The translations under genes and the position numbers were made by a program. Of a DNA stretch of 64,000 nucleotides, positions 17,957 to 26,553 are shown in pieces. This DNA comes from Kiritimatiellia bacterium (lineage in GTDB: Bacteria > Verrucomicrobiota > Kiritimatiellia > UBA8416 > JABMPJ01), in contig JASLOA010000009.1 of NCBI GenBank assembly GCA_030745755.1, positions 30,020 through 94,019 of the forward strand, read 5' to 3'. The notes beneath the pieces were generated by a model. It saw only the letters and a list, made by a program, of their open reading frames with translations, was not told the origin of the DNA and ran no database searches. Each line of letters opens with the position of its first letter. Position 1 is the first letter of the stretch.

Positions 17957-19591
17957 ATGAGTTCAGATACCCGATACAGGCTTGCGGCCCCTCTGCTGTT
18001 GGCACTGGTGGCGTTGCTGGCGTATGCCAACAGCTTCCACGTGCCCTTCATGTTTGATGACCTGACGGCACTGGTGCGCAATCCGAGCATTCGCACTGTT
18101 CTGCCTCTGGGGTTCTGGCCGCGCTGGCTGGTCTCGCTATCCTTCAAGCTGAACTACGCCGTACATGGGTACAACGTGGTGGGGTATCATGCGGTCAACC
18201 TGGTCTTCCACATTGCGACGGGGCTGCTTCTCTACGGGATCGTCCGTCGCACACTCGCAGGTCCACGGCTCAGGGTGATGTGGAACACCATCGCTTCGCC
18301 GCTCGCATTGACGGTGGCCGCATGTTGGCTGGTGCATCCCCTGCAGACCGAAAGTGTGACGTACGTCTGTCAGCGCTACGAGTCGATGATGGGGATGTGC
18401 ATGTTGGCCACGCTCTACGCGTTCATCCGGTCGGTTGATGCCCCTTCCCGCATGGCCCGCCGTCTGTGGACTGATCTCGCCATTGTCGTCTGCGCACTGG
18501 GCATGGGCACCAAGGAGGTCATCGTGGTCACGCCGCTGATCGTCTGGCTTTACGACGTGTGTTTCGTGGGTCGGTCCTGGATGGCGCCCTGGCGCGAGCG
18601 CCGCTACACCCATACCGGACTCCTGTTGACCCTGGGCATTCTGGTCATGTTGGAACTGCGCCAGGTGGGCGGGGCCATCAATGGAGAAGCCGCGCTGACC
18701 GGTAGCGCCACGCCGTGGCTGTACCTGGCCACGCAGACGGAAGTTATTCTGCATTACCTGCGTTTGAGCGTCTTGCCGCGTGGGCTCTGTCTCGACTATA
18801 CGTGGCCGGTCGTGGCGGGCTGGGGTGAGGTATGGCCGGCAGCCATGGCGGTAACGGCACTGGGGCTGATCAGCGCCTGGGGGATGTTGCGACGACACAT
18901 GCTCGGCTATGTCGGCGCAGTGTTTTTTCTGGTTCTGGCACCCACGTCGAGTGTGTTGCCGGTGCCGGATGCCGCGTTCGAGCACCGTATGTACATTCCG
19001 CTGGCATGTGTCATCACGGTGGGTGTGTTGGCGGGCTACCGCCTGCTGGCCGGACGGTTGCGCCCCATGCTCCTGAGCGCCATCGCCGTGGCGGTGGTCG
19101 TGACGCTGGCCGGACTGAGCCTGGCGCGCAATCATGACTATCGGAGCGAGCTGGCGATGTGGCATGACGTGGCTTCGAAACGACCCGGCAATCTGCGCGC
19201 CCGAAACGACCTGGCCATCGCGCTGGCGGAAAGAGGAGCGATCGATGAGGCCGCCCGTGAGTTTGAGGGTGTGCTGGCGCAGATACCTGCCGAGCTTCAG
19301 GCGCAGTTTGCCCGTGGCGATGTACAGGCGGGACGCTTTGCCACGATGTCGCTGCGCTATCATTACTTCCGCGCCCACGCCAACTATGGCCGCCTCCTGG
19401 CCCGGACACCCGATACGCTCGACGACGCTATTCGCCACTATGTGCTGGCGCTGCGCGTCTCGCCGCGACATCCGGTTGTCGAAGGCTACCTGCGCGCCGC
19501 ACTGCGCGACAGTGGCATTGAGCAGGCGCAGATTGAGGCGGAAATGATGCGACATATTCTGGAGCGGCAAGCGGGGGGATCGCAAAGATAA
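17957..19591 (+). CDS. TMTC-like polytopic membrane protein with TPR tail
   Basis: 544 residues with about eleven hydrophobic helices followed by a soluble C-terminal region (from about 400) that contains TPR-like helices (ARNDLAIALAERGAIDEAAREF). FMFDDLTALVRNP near residue 30 places an acidic DD pair in the first extracytoplasmic loop, as in GT-C glycosyltransferases of the PMT/ArnT/TMTC kind, and HPLQTESVTYVCQR matches the HP-x-Q-T-E motif of TMTC proteins. The likely job is transfer of a sugar from a polyprenyl carrier to a protein or lipid outside the membrane; the acceptor is unknown. It starts 75 bases after the kinase stop and is probably co-transcribed with it. Confidence 0.75.
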   Translation: MSSDTRYRLAAPLLLALVALLAYANSFHVPFMFDDLTALVRNPSIRTVLPLGFWPRWLVSLSFKLNYAVHGYNVVGYHAVNLVFHIATGLLLYGIVRRTLAGPRLRVMWNTIASPLALTVAACWLVHPLQTESVTYVCQRYESMMGMCMLATLYAFIRSVDAPSRMARRLWTDLAIVVCALGMGTKEVIVVTPLIVWLYDVCFVGRSWMAPWRERRYTHTGLLLTLGILVMLELRQVGGAINGEAALTGSATPWLYLATQTEVILHYLRLSVLPRGLCLDYTWPVVAGWGEVWPAAMAVTALGLISAWGMLRRHMLGYVGAVFFLVLAPTSSVLPVPDAAFEHRMYIPLACVITVGVLAGYRLLAGRLRPMLLSAIAVAVVVTLAGLSLARNHDYRSELAMWHDVASKRPGNLRARNDLAIALAERGAIDEAAREFEGVLAQIPAELQAQFARGDVQAGRFATMSLRYHYFRAHANYGRLLARTPDTLDDAIRHYVLALRVSPRHPVVEGYLRAALRDSGIEQAQIEAEMMRHILERQAGGSQR

Positions 19592-19603
19592 TCGGCACCC
19601 GCA

Positions 19604-19669
19604 CTGCTCTCTACGATGCAGGATGAGGTGGAGCGCCTCGTGCCGCCACCGCCCGAAGACGAGGAATAA
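19604..19669 (+). repeat. Duplicated 3' end of the kinase gene
   Basis: Bases 19604-19669 repeat the last part of the kinase gene (17810-17881) almost exactly: in the kinase frame both read LLSTMQDEVERLVPPPP and then an acidic tail with a stop (PPDEEE versus EDEE). It therefore looks like the remnant 3' end of a second kinase copy. It directly follows the TMTC-like gene and coincides, in antisense, with the last codons of the flippase gene. Confidence 0.85.
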
Positions 19670-21095
19670 CGGCCGGCGCAGCCAGCAGCAGGTAGACCAG
19701 GAGTGCCCCCGCAGCCAACGCGGCTTGCCGTGATAGCACCGTTTCCACCGGCCCGGCATGTCGCGCCGGTGCCAACAGAACGATGCCGCAGGCCGATAGA
19801 TAGGCCAGACGTCCCGCCGATAGCCTGAACGAGGGCATTTTCACCTTCAGCAGCACACATGCCGCTACGCACGTTGCCGCATGCGCAAAGAAAACGCCCG
19901 CGGCGGCGCCGCGCAGCCCGAGCCGCGGAATCAGGACGATGCCGAGTAGAATGTTCAAGAGCGGACCGAAAAGCATGATGAGAGACGTGATATGGTTCTT
20001 GCCGCGCGCATTCCAGGCAGAGAAGAAGTAGAACGCTATTATGTAGAAGATAACCCCCGCGCAGAGGAACGGCAGCAGGACGCCAGCTTCTACAAACTGA
20101 GCCGAGAACAACAGCACGATAAGCAGGTTGCCAAAAGGTACCGTGGCCAGCAGCGCACACCACAGCAGCGCCACCATGGCAATCAGAAACGTCGCACAGA
20201 GCTCAGCGACCACCGGTTCGGCGTCATCCTTCTCCCATATAGCAGCCAACACAGGCGTACCAACCGTAGGGACGATCACAAGCAGGGAATAAAGGATCTG
20301 CACGATGGGAACCGCCACCTGGTATGTCGCGACAGCTGCCGCACCCAGCAACACAGTTGCAACCAACTGGTCGACATAGAGCACGCTCTGCGCCGAGATG
20401 TAGAACACGGCCAACCAGATGCCCCTGACGAGGTACTTCCCTACTCCGTGCAAGGAACAGTAGCGTATACTCACCTCCACCTTTCCGCATCCAATGATAT
20501 AGCTCATGGCCACTACACAGGAGATGGCGCTGCCTAGAATGAAGAGAAGCGGCGGAATATGGATCAACGAGTCCAGCCGCATCGCAGCCAGGAGAATCAG
20601 ACTGAACTTCAACAGCACCACACCGTAGCCGACGGCAAACGCCTTGAACGAGCAAAGCACGGCAAACAGGTGTCCCTCAAGGCAGAACAGCGGAAAGAAG
20701 AACGCCATCAGCCGAATGGCGCTGACGGCCCCCTCGTGCTGGAAGCGGATCGCCAACCAGGGAGCCAACAGCCACACGACGGCCGTTCCCACCATTCCGG
20801 ACAGCACCTTGTATAATGATGTCGCAAAAAAGATATGGCTGGCGCCCTCGCGATCACCACTGTCGTCATGCTTCGCGATGGCAATGGTCGAGTAGTTCAT
20901 GCCACCCAGATCGACCACGATGGCCGTGATGAAGAAGAGCGTATAGGTGCTGTAGAACCAACCGTAATCGGCCTGCGCCAGCGTCAGAGCCCAATGACGG
21001 CGCAGGAAGAAGCTGACGATCCCCATCCCCACCGTGCCGATAAGGCCGGCCACCGTGCCGCGCGCCAGGTGTCTGTGGTGTCGTGTCGTCTGCAT
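19611..21095 (-). CDS. Polysaccharide/lipid-linked oligosaccharide flippase (Wzx/MATE-like)
   Basis: 494 residues with twelve to fourteen hydrophobic helices, the pattern of the MVF/MATE polysaccharide flippases (GTVAGLIGTVGMGIVSFFLRR at the start, then DLGGMNYSTIAIAKHD). It should move a lipid-linked glycan across the inner membrane. ATG 21095 overlaps the stop of the upstream methyltransferase gene (ATGA), so the gene is the third of a coupled GT4-methyltransferase-flippase set. The last about 15 residues (VAARGAPPHPAS) are encoded by the antisense of the duplicated kinase end at 19604-19669, so the original C-terminus may have been replaced. Confidence 0.82.
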   Translation of the reverse strand: MQTTRHHRHLARGTVAGLIGTVGMGIVSFFLRRHWALTLAQADYGWFYSTYTLFFITAIVVDLGGMNYSTIAIAKHDDSGDREGASHIFFATSLYKVLSGMVGTAVVWLLAPWLAIRFQHEGAVSAIRLMAFFFPLFCLEGHLFAVLCSFKAFAVGYGVVLLKFSLILLAAMRLDSLIHIPPLLFILGSAISCVVAMSYIIGCGKVEVSIRYCSLHGVGKYLVRGIWLAVFYISAQSVLYVDQLVATVLLGAAAVATYQVAVPIVQILYSLLVIVPTVGTPVLAAIWEKDDAEPVVAELCATFLIAMVALLWCALLATVPFGNLLIVLLFSAQFVEAGVLLPFLCAGVIFYIIAFYFFSAWNARGKNHITSLIMLFGPLLNILLGIVLIPRLGLRGAAAGVFFAHAATCVAACVLLKVKMPSFRLSAGRLAYLSACGIVLLAPARHAGPVETVLSRQAALAAGALLVYLLLAAPAVIPRLRAVAARGAPPHPAS

Positions 21096-21958
21096 CAGGC
21101 CCCGGTAACCAACGTCTTGTCGATACTGCTGCGCGAACAGTCACACAGCCCGATGACACGCGCAAAGGAGAAGAACAGGCCACTGAGCAGGAAGAGACAA
21201 CCCCTCCGCAAGCTCCCTATCGGTGTGCAGGAAGCCGGCCGCAGGAGGTGAAATCCGAACGGCAGGAACGTCGCCCGCAGTCCGCACCGTTCGGCGAGTT
21301 TCCGGACCCCTTTGCGGGAGAACAACGTGATATGTTGCCCGCCGGATAGTTCCAGATAGTACCAGTTCTCATCATGGCGGGACCCATCATAGAGCGTGGT
21401 CCGTAACAGTACCATGCCCTCGGCCACCAGCGCAGACACCATGCTCTGCAAAACCGCGTGGGGGTCAGCCAGGTGCTCGAACACCTCGATAGCCGTGATC
21501 ATGCTGGCCTGTCCGGCCTCTTCCCTGTCCATGGACTCAAGCCGCCAGTTCCGGGCAACGGCCATAGAGGCATGCTTATCAACGCCCCACGCATCGAATC
21601 CCTGGTCGCGCAGAAGGCGGACGAGCAGCCCGTTGCCTGCCCCGAAATCCAGCACACGGCCACCTTTGGGCGCGAGACCCACACAGCGCATGGCACGGAT
21701 AAAGAGACTGCAGATGATACTGCGTTGGGCGGCGCCGGTGTCCGGATCAACCCGCTCCGAGGCATACGCGTCCGCCAGCCAGTCGACCTCCGGTACAATG
21801 AGTGAGCCACACTCCGCACACTCACAGTAGTCCGCGTTGTGTTGTCCGAGCACGACATGGGAAAACTTGCCCTGGAGAGTGCCCGTGCCACAGACCGGGC
21901 ACTGTGTGGCTTTGCGATCGGTCGAGCTGTGCGTTTCGATGGTGCCCATATCGCTCAT
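21095..21958 (-). CDS. Class I SAM-dependent methyltransferase with N-terminal zinc-binding motif
   Basis: 287 residues from ATG 21958, which overlaps the stop of the GT4 gene. The N-terminus has two CxxC pairs (CPVCGTG and CECAECG), then the SAM-binding motif RVLDFGAGNGLLVRLL and acidic post-motif (GVDKH), with ITAIEVFEHLADP as the motif-III/IV region. This is the Methyltransf_23-type enzyme with a Cys-rich head often found in surface-glycan clusters, where such enzymes methylate sugars. A C-terminal hydrophobic stretch (LRRGCLFLLSGLFFSFARVIG) may touch the membrane. The substrate is inferred only from its neighbours, a glycosyltransferase and a flippase. Confidence 0.85.
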   Translation of the reverse strand: MSDMGTIETHSSTDRKATQCPVCGTGTLQGKFSHVVLGQHNADYCECAECGSLIVPEVDWLADAYASERVDPDTGAAQRSIICSLFIRAMRCVGLAPKGGRVLDFGAGNGLLVRLLRDQGFDAWGVDKHASMAVARNWRLESMDREEAGQASMITAIEVFEHLADPHAVLQSMVSALVAEGMVLLRTTLYDGSRHDENWYYLELSGGQHITLFSRKGVRKLAERCGLRATFLPFGFHLLRPASCTPIGSLRRGCLFLLSGLFFSFARVIGLCDCSRSSIDKTLVTGA

Positions 21959-23049
21959 CACCTTACTGCCTCTGCCATAACTTGCAGAGTCTTTTCCGCA
22001 CACCGCGCCCAGCTTATGGGCGGCTTCGACAGGACGGTAGGCTCCAGGTTCTCCATGACCGGCAACAGCGCGTTTGCATCTCCAAAATCCAGGCGATTCT
22101 CCTCCGGAACACCCAGTTCCTCGAAAACCGGCAGGTCTGAGCAGAAGATGGGCTTTCCATAGCGAACGGCCTCGAGTACCGGCATGCCGAATCCCTCGAA
22201 CTCGGAGGGAAAGAGGATGGCGTCTGCATGGCTGTAGAGCGAGACCACCTGTTCATACGGCACAAAGCCCACGTGTATCACGTCCTCAGCCAGGCCGAGT
22301 TCGCTGACCTGTTTCTGGAGATTCTTCCACAGCGGCGTCTGCATTCCTGAGAAGACCAGCTTCGGAGCTGTCCCCTGGTTCTTCAGCCTGGCGAAACAGC
22401 GCAGCAGATCGGCATGTCCCTTATGCGGGAACGTGGCGGCCGGATAGTAGAAGTAGGGCGCCTTGACGACGCGTTCCGGTGCAGCCCCCGCGACAGGCGC
22501 GGTATCGAACCCCATGTGTATGACGGTGACCTTCTTCTCATCGATGCCACACAGTTTGACCAGGTCCTGCTTCGTGGCGTGCGAAATCGCAATGATCCTG
22601 CGGCTCTTATCGAGGCTGGGCGGGTAAATGGCGCGACGAAAATGGGTGTCGAACAGACCGTAGTGCTCGGGCCGATGGAGATGCTGCACATCCACCACCG
22701 TCAGCACCGAAGGTGTCTCGATGCCGATCGGAAAAATGGACTGCTGGGGAAACAGAATGGCGTCATACCCGGCCGCATCAACCTGGCGCGCCACCTGCTT
22801 TGCCTTCAACGGTGTGAACGCTTCGATGCAGCGCCAGCCTACCAGGCCTTTACCGGAAAGCGACACCACCTGGCAGCGCGCACGATCGGGTAGGCACGTA
22901 GCGACGTCCTTGCCGGCGATGAAATGGACCTCATGTTCCTGGTCCGGTGCGGCAAACGCATCGATGAGCTTGCGGATGTACGTTTCTATGCCACCCACGT
23001 GCCCGGGCCGATAGTTCAGGAGCGAAACAGCGAGTCTCATGCGATCCAT
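21958..23049 (-). CDS. Glycosyltransferase family 4 (GT-B)
   Basis: 363 residues. The N-terminal NYRPGHVGGIETYIRKL is the glycine-rich acceptor/phosphate loop of GT4 enzymes, VVDVQHLHRPEHYG follows, and the C-terminal nucleotide-sugar half has YFYYPAATFPHKGH, FVPYEQVVSLYSHADAILFPS and the E-x7-E motif in EGFGMPVLEA. It is retaining and should add a sugar from an activated donor at the cytoplasmic face. It is the first gene of the coupled set with the methyltransferase and flippase. ATG 23040 is a second possible start. Confidence 0.9.
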   Translation of the reverse strand: MDRMRLAVSLLNYRPGHVGGIETYIRKLIDAFAAPDQEHEVHFIAGKDVATCLPDRARCQVVSLSGKGLVGWRCIEAFTPLKAKQVARQVDAAGYDAILFPQQSIFPIGIETPSVLTVVDVQHLHRPEHYGLFDTHFRRAIYPPSLDKSRRIIAISHATKQDLVKLCGIDEKKVTVIHMGFDTAPVAGAAPERVVKAPYFYYPAATFPHKGHADLLRCFARLKNQGTAPKLVFSGMQTPLWKNLQKQVSELGLAEDVIHVGFVPYEQVVSLYSHADAILFPSEFEGFGMPVLEAVRYGKPIFCSDLPVFEELGVPEENRLDFGDANALLPVMENLEPTVLSKPPISWARCAEKTLQVMAEAVR

Positions 23050-23101
23050 CCACGGACCCTACCTTGTGGGCCACCCTATGTAAATCGAAAGCACGCCGCT
23101 G

Positions 23102-23785
23102 CTAAGACGTCAAGTAGACCAGCAGGTCGTGCATCAGCTCATTGACTGTCTCGTACGTTTCAGGAGGAACGGCAAGGATCTCCTCTTGCGTCTGAATGTG
23201 CGCACCTGGCACAAGCTCATCGCGGCAATGGGTGGCCAACGCGGCGGCTGACTCCGGCGTGGTTTCGAGGTGGAATTGCAGTCCGATCACCGACCTACCC
23301 ACCTGGAACGCCTGGTTTTTGCACGCCACACTTTCTGCCAGCCGGACGGCGCCCTCCGGGAGGTCAAACGTTTCGCCATGCCAGTGGAAGACCTTGATCG
23401 AGTATGGGAAACGGAAAGCGGCATCGTCGACAGCAGCGCCCCGGACCGGGAACCACCCGATCTCTTTTTCCCGGTTCGGAACCACCCGCGCTCCCAGCAC
23501 ATCCACGATAAGCTGCGCACCCAGACAGACACCCAAGACCGGTGTCCCGGTGTCAATGAGACGCCGGACGAATGCCTTCTCCTCGACCAGCCAGGGAAAC
23601 GCGGCCTCGTCATGGACGCTCATGGGCCCGCCCATGATCACGAGAAGGTCCACAGCACCCGGCGACGGGAGGGCCTCGCCCGCAAACAGGCGCGTACAAC
23701 TCACCTCGAATCCGGCCGCCGTCAGCCAGGCCTCGATACACCCCAATCCTTCAAACGCCACATGCTGCAGATAGTGTGCCCGCAT
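23102..23785 (-). CDS. Class I glutamine amidotransferase-like protein
   Basis: 227 residues of the GMP-synthase-like GATase class I group. Cys of the triad lies in LGVCLGAQLIVDVLG, His and Glu in LQFHLETTPE, and the oxyanion region is IMGGPMSVHDEAAFPWL. The remaining motif VFHWHGETFDLPEGA is typical of the stand-alone family whose members act on gamma-glutamyl compounds or are of unknown substrate. There is no synthase domain and no nearby ammonia-using partner, so a stand-alone amidase or gamma-glutamyl hydrolase is more likely than a subunit of a biosynthetic complex. Confidence 0.85.
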   Translation of the reverse strand: MRAHYLQHVAFEGLGCIEAWLTAAGFEVSCTRLFAGEALPSPGAVDLLVIMGGPMSVHDEAAFPWLVEEKAFVRRLIDTGTPVLGVCLGAQLIVDVLGARVVPNREKEIGWFPVRGAAVDDAAFRFPYSIKVFHWHGETFDLPEGAVRLAESVACKNQAFQVGRSVIGLQFHLETTPESAAALATHCRDELVPGAHIQTQEEILAVPPETYETVNELMHDLLVYLTS

Positions 23786-23890
23786 ATACTCTCATCCTCC
23801 CTATCCAGCTCTGCATCAAGAATTCAACATAGCATTGCCACTGTCAACCATCACATGACTTGGACAGTTTTCAGCCGTTCGCCGTATCAG

Positions 23891-23965
23891 GAGATCCCTC
23901 GGCAAGCTCGGGATGACAGTTCCTTAGCGTTTTCTGTCATGCCGAGCGAAGTCGAGGCATCTCCG
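23891..23965. repeat. Dispersed palindromic element, copy 3
   Basis: GGAGATCCCTCGGCAAGCTC and TGCCGAGCGAAGTCGAGGC arms in inverted arrangement inside the 383-base gap 23786-24168. Apart from this element the gap shows no convincing ORF or RNA. Confidence 0.85.
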
Positions 23966-24168
23966 CCTTCAACTTGGCTCGTTGGCTATTCCAGATCCGA
24001 AAGAAAGATAGGCCTTTGTTTTCAGTGGTCTCCAGAGTGTGGGCCTAGAAAAGTGGGGATACTCCTGTCACATAACCGCAGTCGCTTGAGGAATATCTGA
24101 CGCCGGAGGGAAAGAACCCATTCCAGAAGTGGCTGGCGTTGTGGCGGCAAGCCCGGTGGGCTTCCCTA

Positions 24169-25056
24169 CTACGGATCCGCTATTTCGGTACGGCTGTGCC
24201 GGCGGGCAAAGGCGCCGGGCGGGGTGCCAATGACGGCACGAAAGACGCGCATGAAGTAAAAGGGGTCCTCGTAGCCGACAGTAGCGGCAACCTGCTTGAT
24301 CGGCACGCCCTCGCGTAGCAAGCGTTGCGCTTCGGCCATCCTGAGATCGCGAATATACTCGACCGGTGAGCGGCCGGTATAGGCGCGGAACCGGCGCCGG
24401 AAGTGCGTAGCGCTCAGGCCGACCTCACGGGCCAGCCCGGGGATGGGCAGGTCTTGGTTGAATTGCTCGTGGATGAGCGTCAGCGCCTCCTCCATGTGCG
24501 GCTGCCCGGCACTCTCGCCCGTGAGGTGCTGCTGCGTATCATGCAGCGCGGTGACCATCTGCAGGACGAGCGCCTTTCGACGCAGGGCCGCGGCGGGATC
24601 CCCACGCTCCATGATTGGCCGAAGCTGGTTGTACGTGCGGGAGATGGCAAGTCCCGTGTCACGGAACACGGGAACCGATCTCGCGAGATACCCGAGTTCA
24701 TGAAGCCGCGCCGCTTCAGGGCCATTCCACGTGATCCAGCGCGTTGTCCACGATCCATGCGGATAGTAGGCGCACGGATCGTCGGGGAACTGAACCATGC
24801 AGTCTCCTGCCTCGACCTTATGCGCTCCATATCGCTCCGATACGTAAACCCCGTGTCCGTTCAGAATAATAATGTGACCCTGCTGTCCCAAGATCCGTAA
24901 ACGGTCCAACGGCCCGGTCGATACGCCCTCCCCGATACGGTCGACCCAGAGTTCCAAAGTACGCTCGGCCGCTGAGGGAACCCGAAACTTCTCCTCGCGA
25001 TATACGGCGAGCTTCCTGGTGGGCGATTTGTCCATATCAAGGGTTGTTTCGTCCAT
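24169..25056 (-). CDS. AraC-family transcriptional regulator
   Basis: 295 residues. The N-terminal part is a cupin-like sensor (LNGHGVYVSERYGAHKVEAGD), and the C-terminal about 100 residues are the double HTH of AraC/XylS regulators: LAREVGLSATHFRRRFRAYTG, then the family signature IKQVAATVGYEDPFYFMRVF and the terminal GTPPGAFARRH. It is divergent from the Gfo/Idh gene at 25167, with 110 bases between them, so it most likely activates the uronate cluster in response to a sugar acid. The ligand is inferred from context only. Confidence 0.9.
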   Translation of the reverse strand: MDETTLDMDKSPTRKLAVYREEKFRVPSAAERTLELWVDRIGEGVSTGPLDRLRILGQQGHIIILNGHGVYVSERYGAHKVEAGDCMVQFPDDPCAYYPHGSWTTRWITWNGPEAARLHELGYLARSVPVFRDTGLAISRTYNQLRPIMERGDPAAALRRKALVLQMVTALHDTQQHLTGESAGQPHMEEALTLIHEQFNQDLPIPGLAREVGLSATHFRRRFRAYTGRSPVEYIRDLRMAEAQRLLREGVPIKQVAATVGYEDPFYFMRVFRAVIGTPPGAFARRHSRTEIADP

Positions 25057-25134
25057 TGAGGGCGGGATGAGAAAGCTGCATTATGTTGTCTATTAGCACC
25101 TGTTGTCATGAGTCTGGCACTCCACCGGAGCGGT

Positions 25135-25150
25135 TGTAAAGTACATTACA
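25135..25150. promoter_or_regulatory. Candidate operator for the AraC-family regulator
   Basis: TGTAAAGTACATTACA has 5-base inverted arms (TGTAA/TTACA) in the intergenic region between the regulator and the Gfo/Idh gene, ending 16 bases before the TTG start. The position suits a regulator site, but there is only one copy and no experimental motif to compare. Confidence 0.3.
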
Positions 25151-25166
25151 TGAGAGGCGGGGAAGG

Positions 25167-26546
25167 TTGGCGCTGAAGAAACGATATGCCATTGTCGGCC
25201 TGGGCGGGCGGCACGAAATGTTCCGCACGGCGATTCTGAAGGAGTTTGCCGCAACATCAGAGCTTGTGGCGCTCTGCGATGCGAACGCAACGCGTGTCGC
25301 GCTCTCACAGGCCCGCGCGAAAGAGGAGGGCGGCTGTGACGTCCGCGGTTACGTGTCCGGGCAGTTCGAAGAGATGATCGCGAGCTGCAAGCCGGACACG
25401 GTGATTGTGACCACGCGCGACCGTGAGCATGACGACTACATCTGTCGCGCGATGGAGTTGGGCTGCGACGTCATCACCGAGAAACCGATGACGATCGACG
25501 CGGACCGCTGCAACCGGATCCTCGACACGCAGAAGCAGACCGGCCGACGCGTGACGGTCACGTTCAACTACCGCTATGCCCCGCCACGGACACAGGTGAA
25601 AGAACTGCTCATGAGCGGCGCGATCGGGAACGTGCTCTCCGTGGAGTTCGAATGGCTGCTCAATGTCAGCCACGGGGCCGACTACTTTCGTCGCTGGCAC
25701 CGGAGGAAGGAGAACTCGGGCGGACTTATGGTTCACAAGGCTACGCACCATTTCGACCTGGTCAACTGGTGGCTGTCGACCGTGCCGCAGGATATCTATG
25801 CGATGGGACACCGCCGTTTCTACACGCCGGAGACGGGGGACCGCTACGGGTTGAAGAACCGCACGGAACGGTGTCACACCTGTCCGGAGGCATCGCATTG
25901 CCGCTTTGCGCTGAAACTGGCGGACAACGAGAACCAGAAGGCGCTCTACCTGGATGCCGAGCACGAGGACGGGTATTTCCGTGACCGCTGTGTCTTCAGT
26001 CCGGAGATGGACATCGAGGACAACATGAACGTGATCGTGAACTACCGCAGTGGCGCGAAGTTGAGCTACTCGCTCAATGCGTTTCTACCGTGGGAGGGAT
26101 ACATGGTGCGTTTCAACGGAACGCGCGGCCGGTTGGAACACAAGTGCGAGGAGAGCGTCTACACGAACGCAGACGGATCGGTTCCGGGAGCCCTCAACAA
26201 AGAAGGCACCTGGATCCGGGTCTACCCGCACTGGCAGCCGGCCTACGAGGTCGATGTCTGGGAAGCCGAAGGGGGACACGGCGGCGCGGACCCGCAGATG
26301 CTCAAGTACATCTTCGATCCGGAGGGCCAACCGGAAGACAAGTATCTCCGTGCTGCGGACCAGCGCTCCGGCGCGTGGTCGATCCTGACCGGGATCGCGG
26401 CGAATATCTCGATGGGTGAAAGACGTGTTGTCGCGGTTGACGAACTGGTTCCCGGGCTTGAATTGCCGGACTACCCGGCCATGCCGGCAGGGAACGAGCC
26501 GCTGGAGATGCCGCAGGACCGCGGCGCGACGGGCAAACAGGGGTAG
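25167..26546 (+). CDS. Gfo/Idh/MocA family oxidoreductase
   Basis: 459 residues. The start is taken as TTG 25167 with GAGAGG 9 bases upstream, because the Rossmann motif YAIVGLGGRHEMF begins only six codons later and no ATG fits. The EKP motif (VITEKPMTID) and the C-terminal alpha/beta domain (NYRYAPPRTQVKELL, GGLMVHKATHHFDLVNWW) are those of NAD(P)-dependent sugar dehydrogenases. A Cys cluster (CHTCPEASHC) in the C-terminal half is typical of one larger subgroup. It opens the cluster with the UroD-like, GH4-remnant and UxaE genes, so it probably oxidises or epimerises a uronate or uronide. Confidence 0.88.
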   Translation: MALKKRYAIVGLGGRHEMFRTAILKEFAATSELVALCDANATRVALSQARAKEEGGCDVRGYVSGQFEEMIASCKPDTVIVTTRDREHDDYICRAMELGCDVITEKPMTIDADRCNRILDTQKQTGRRVTVTFNYRYAPPRTQVKELLMSGAIGNVLSVEFEWLLNVSHGADYFRRWHRRKENSGGLMVHKATHHFDLVNWWLSTVPQDIYAMGHRRFYTPETGDRYGLKNRTERCHTCPEASHCRFALKLADNENQKALYLDAEHEDGYFRDRCVFSPEMDIEDNMNVIVNYRSGAKLSYSLNAFLPWEGYMVRFNGTRGRLEHKCEESVYTNADGSVPGALNKEGTWIRVYPHWQPAYEVDVWEAEGGHGGADPQMLKYIFDPEGQPEDKYLRAADQRSGAWSILTGIAANISMGERRVVAVDELVPGLELPDYPAMPAGNEPLEMPQDRGATGKQG

Positions 26547-26553
26547 AATTACA

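Noticed and set aside
18137..19759. 540-codon minus-strand ORF
   Set aside because: Antisense to the TMTC-like gene; His- and Gln-rich without recognisable domains.
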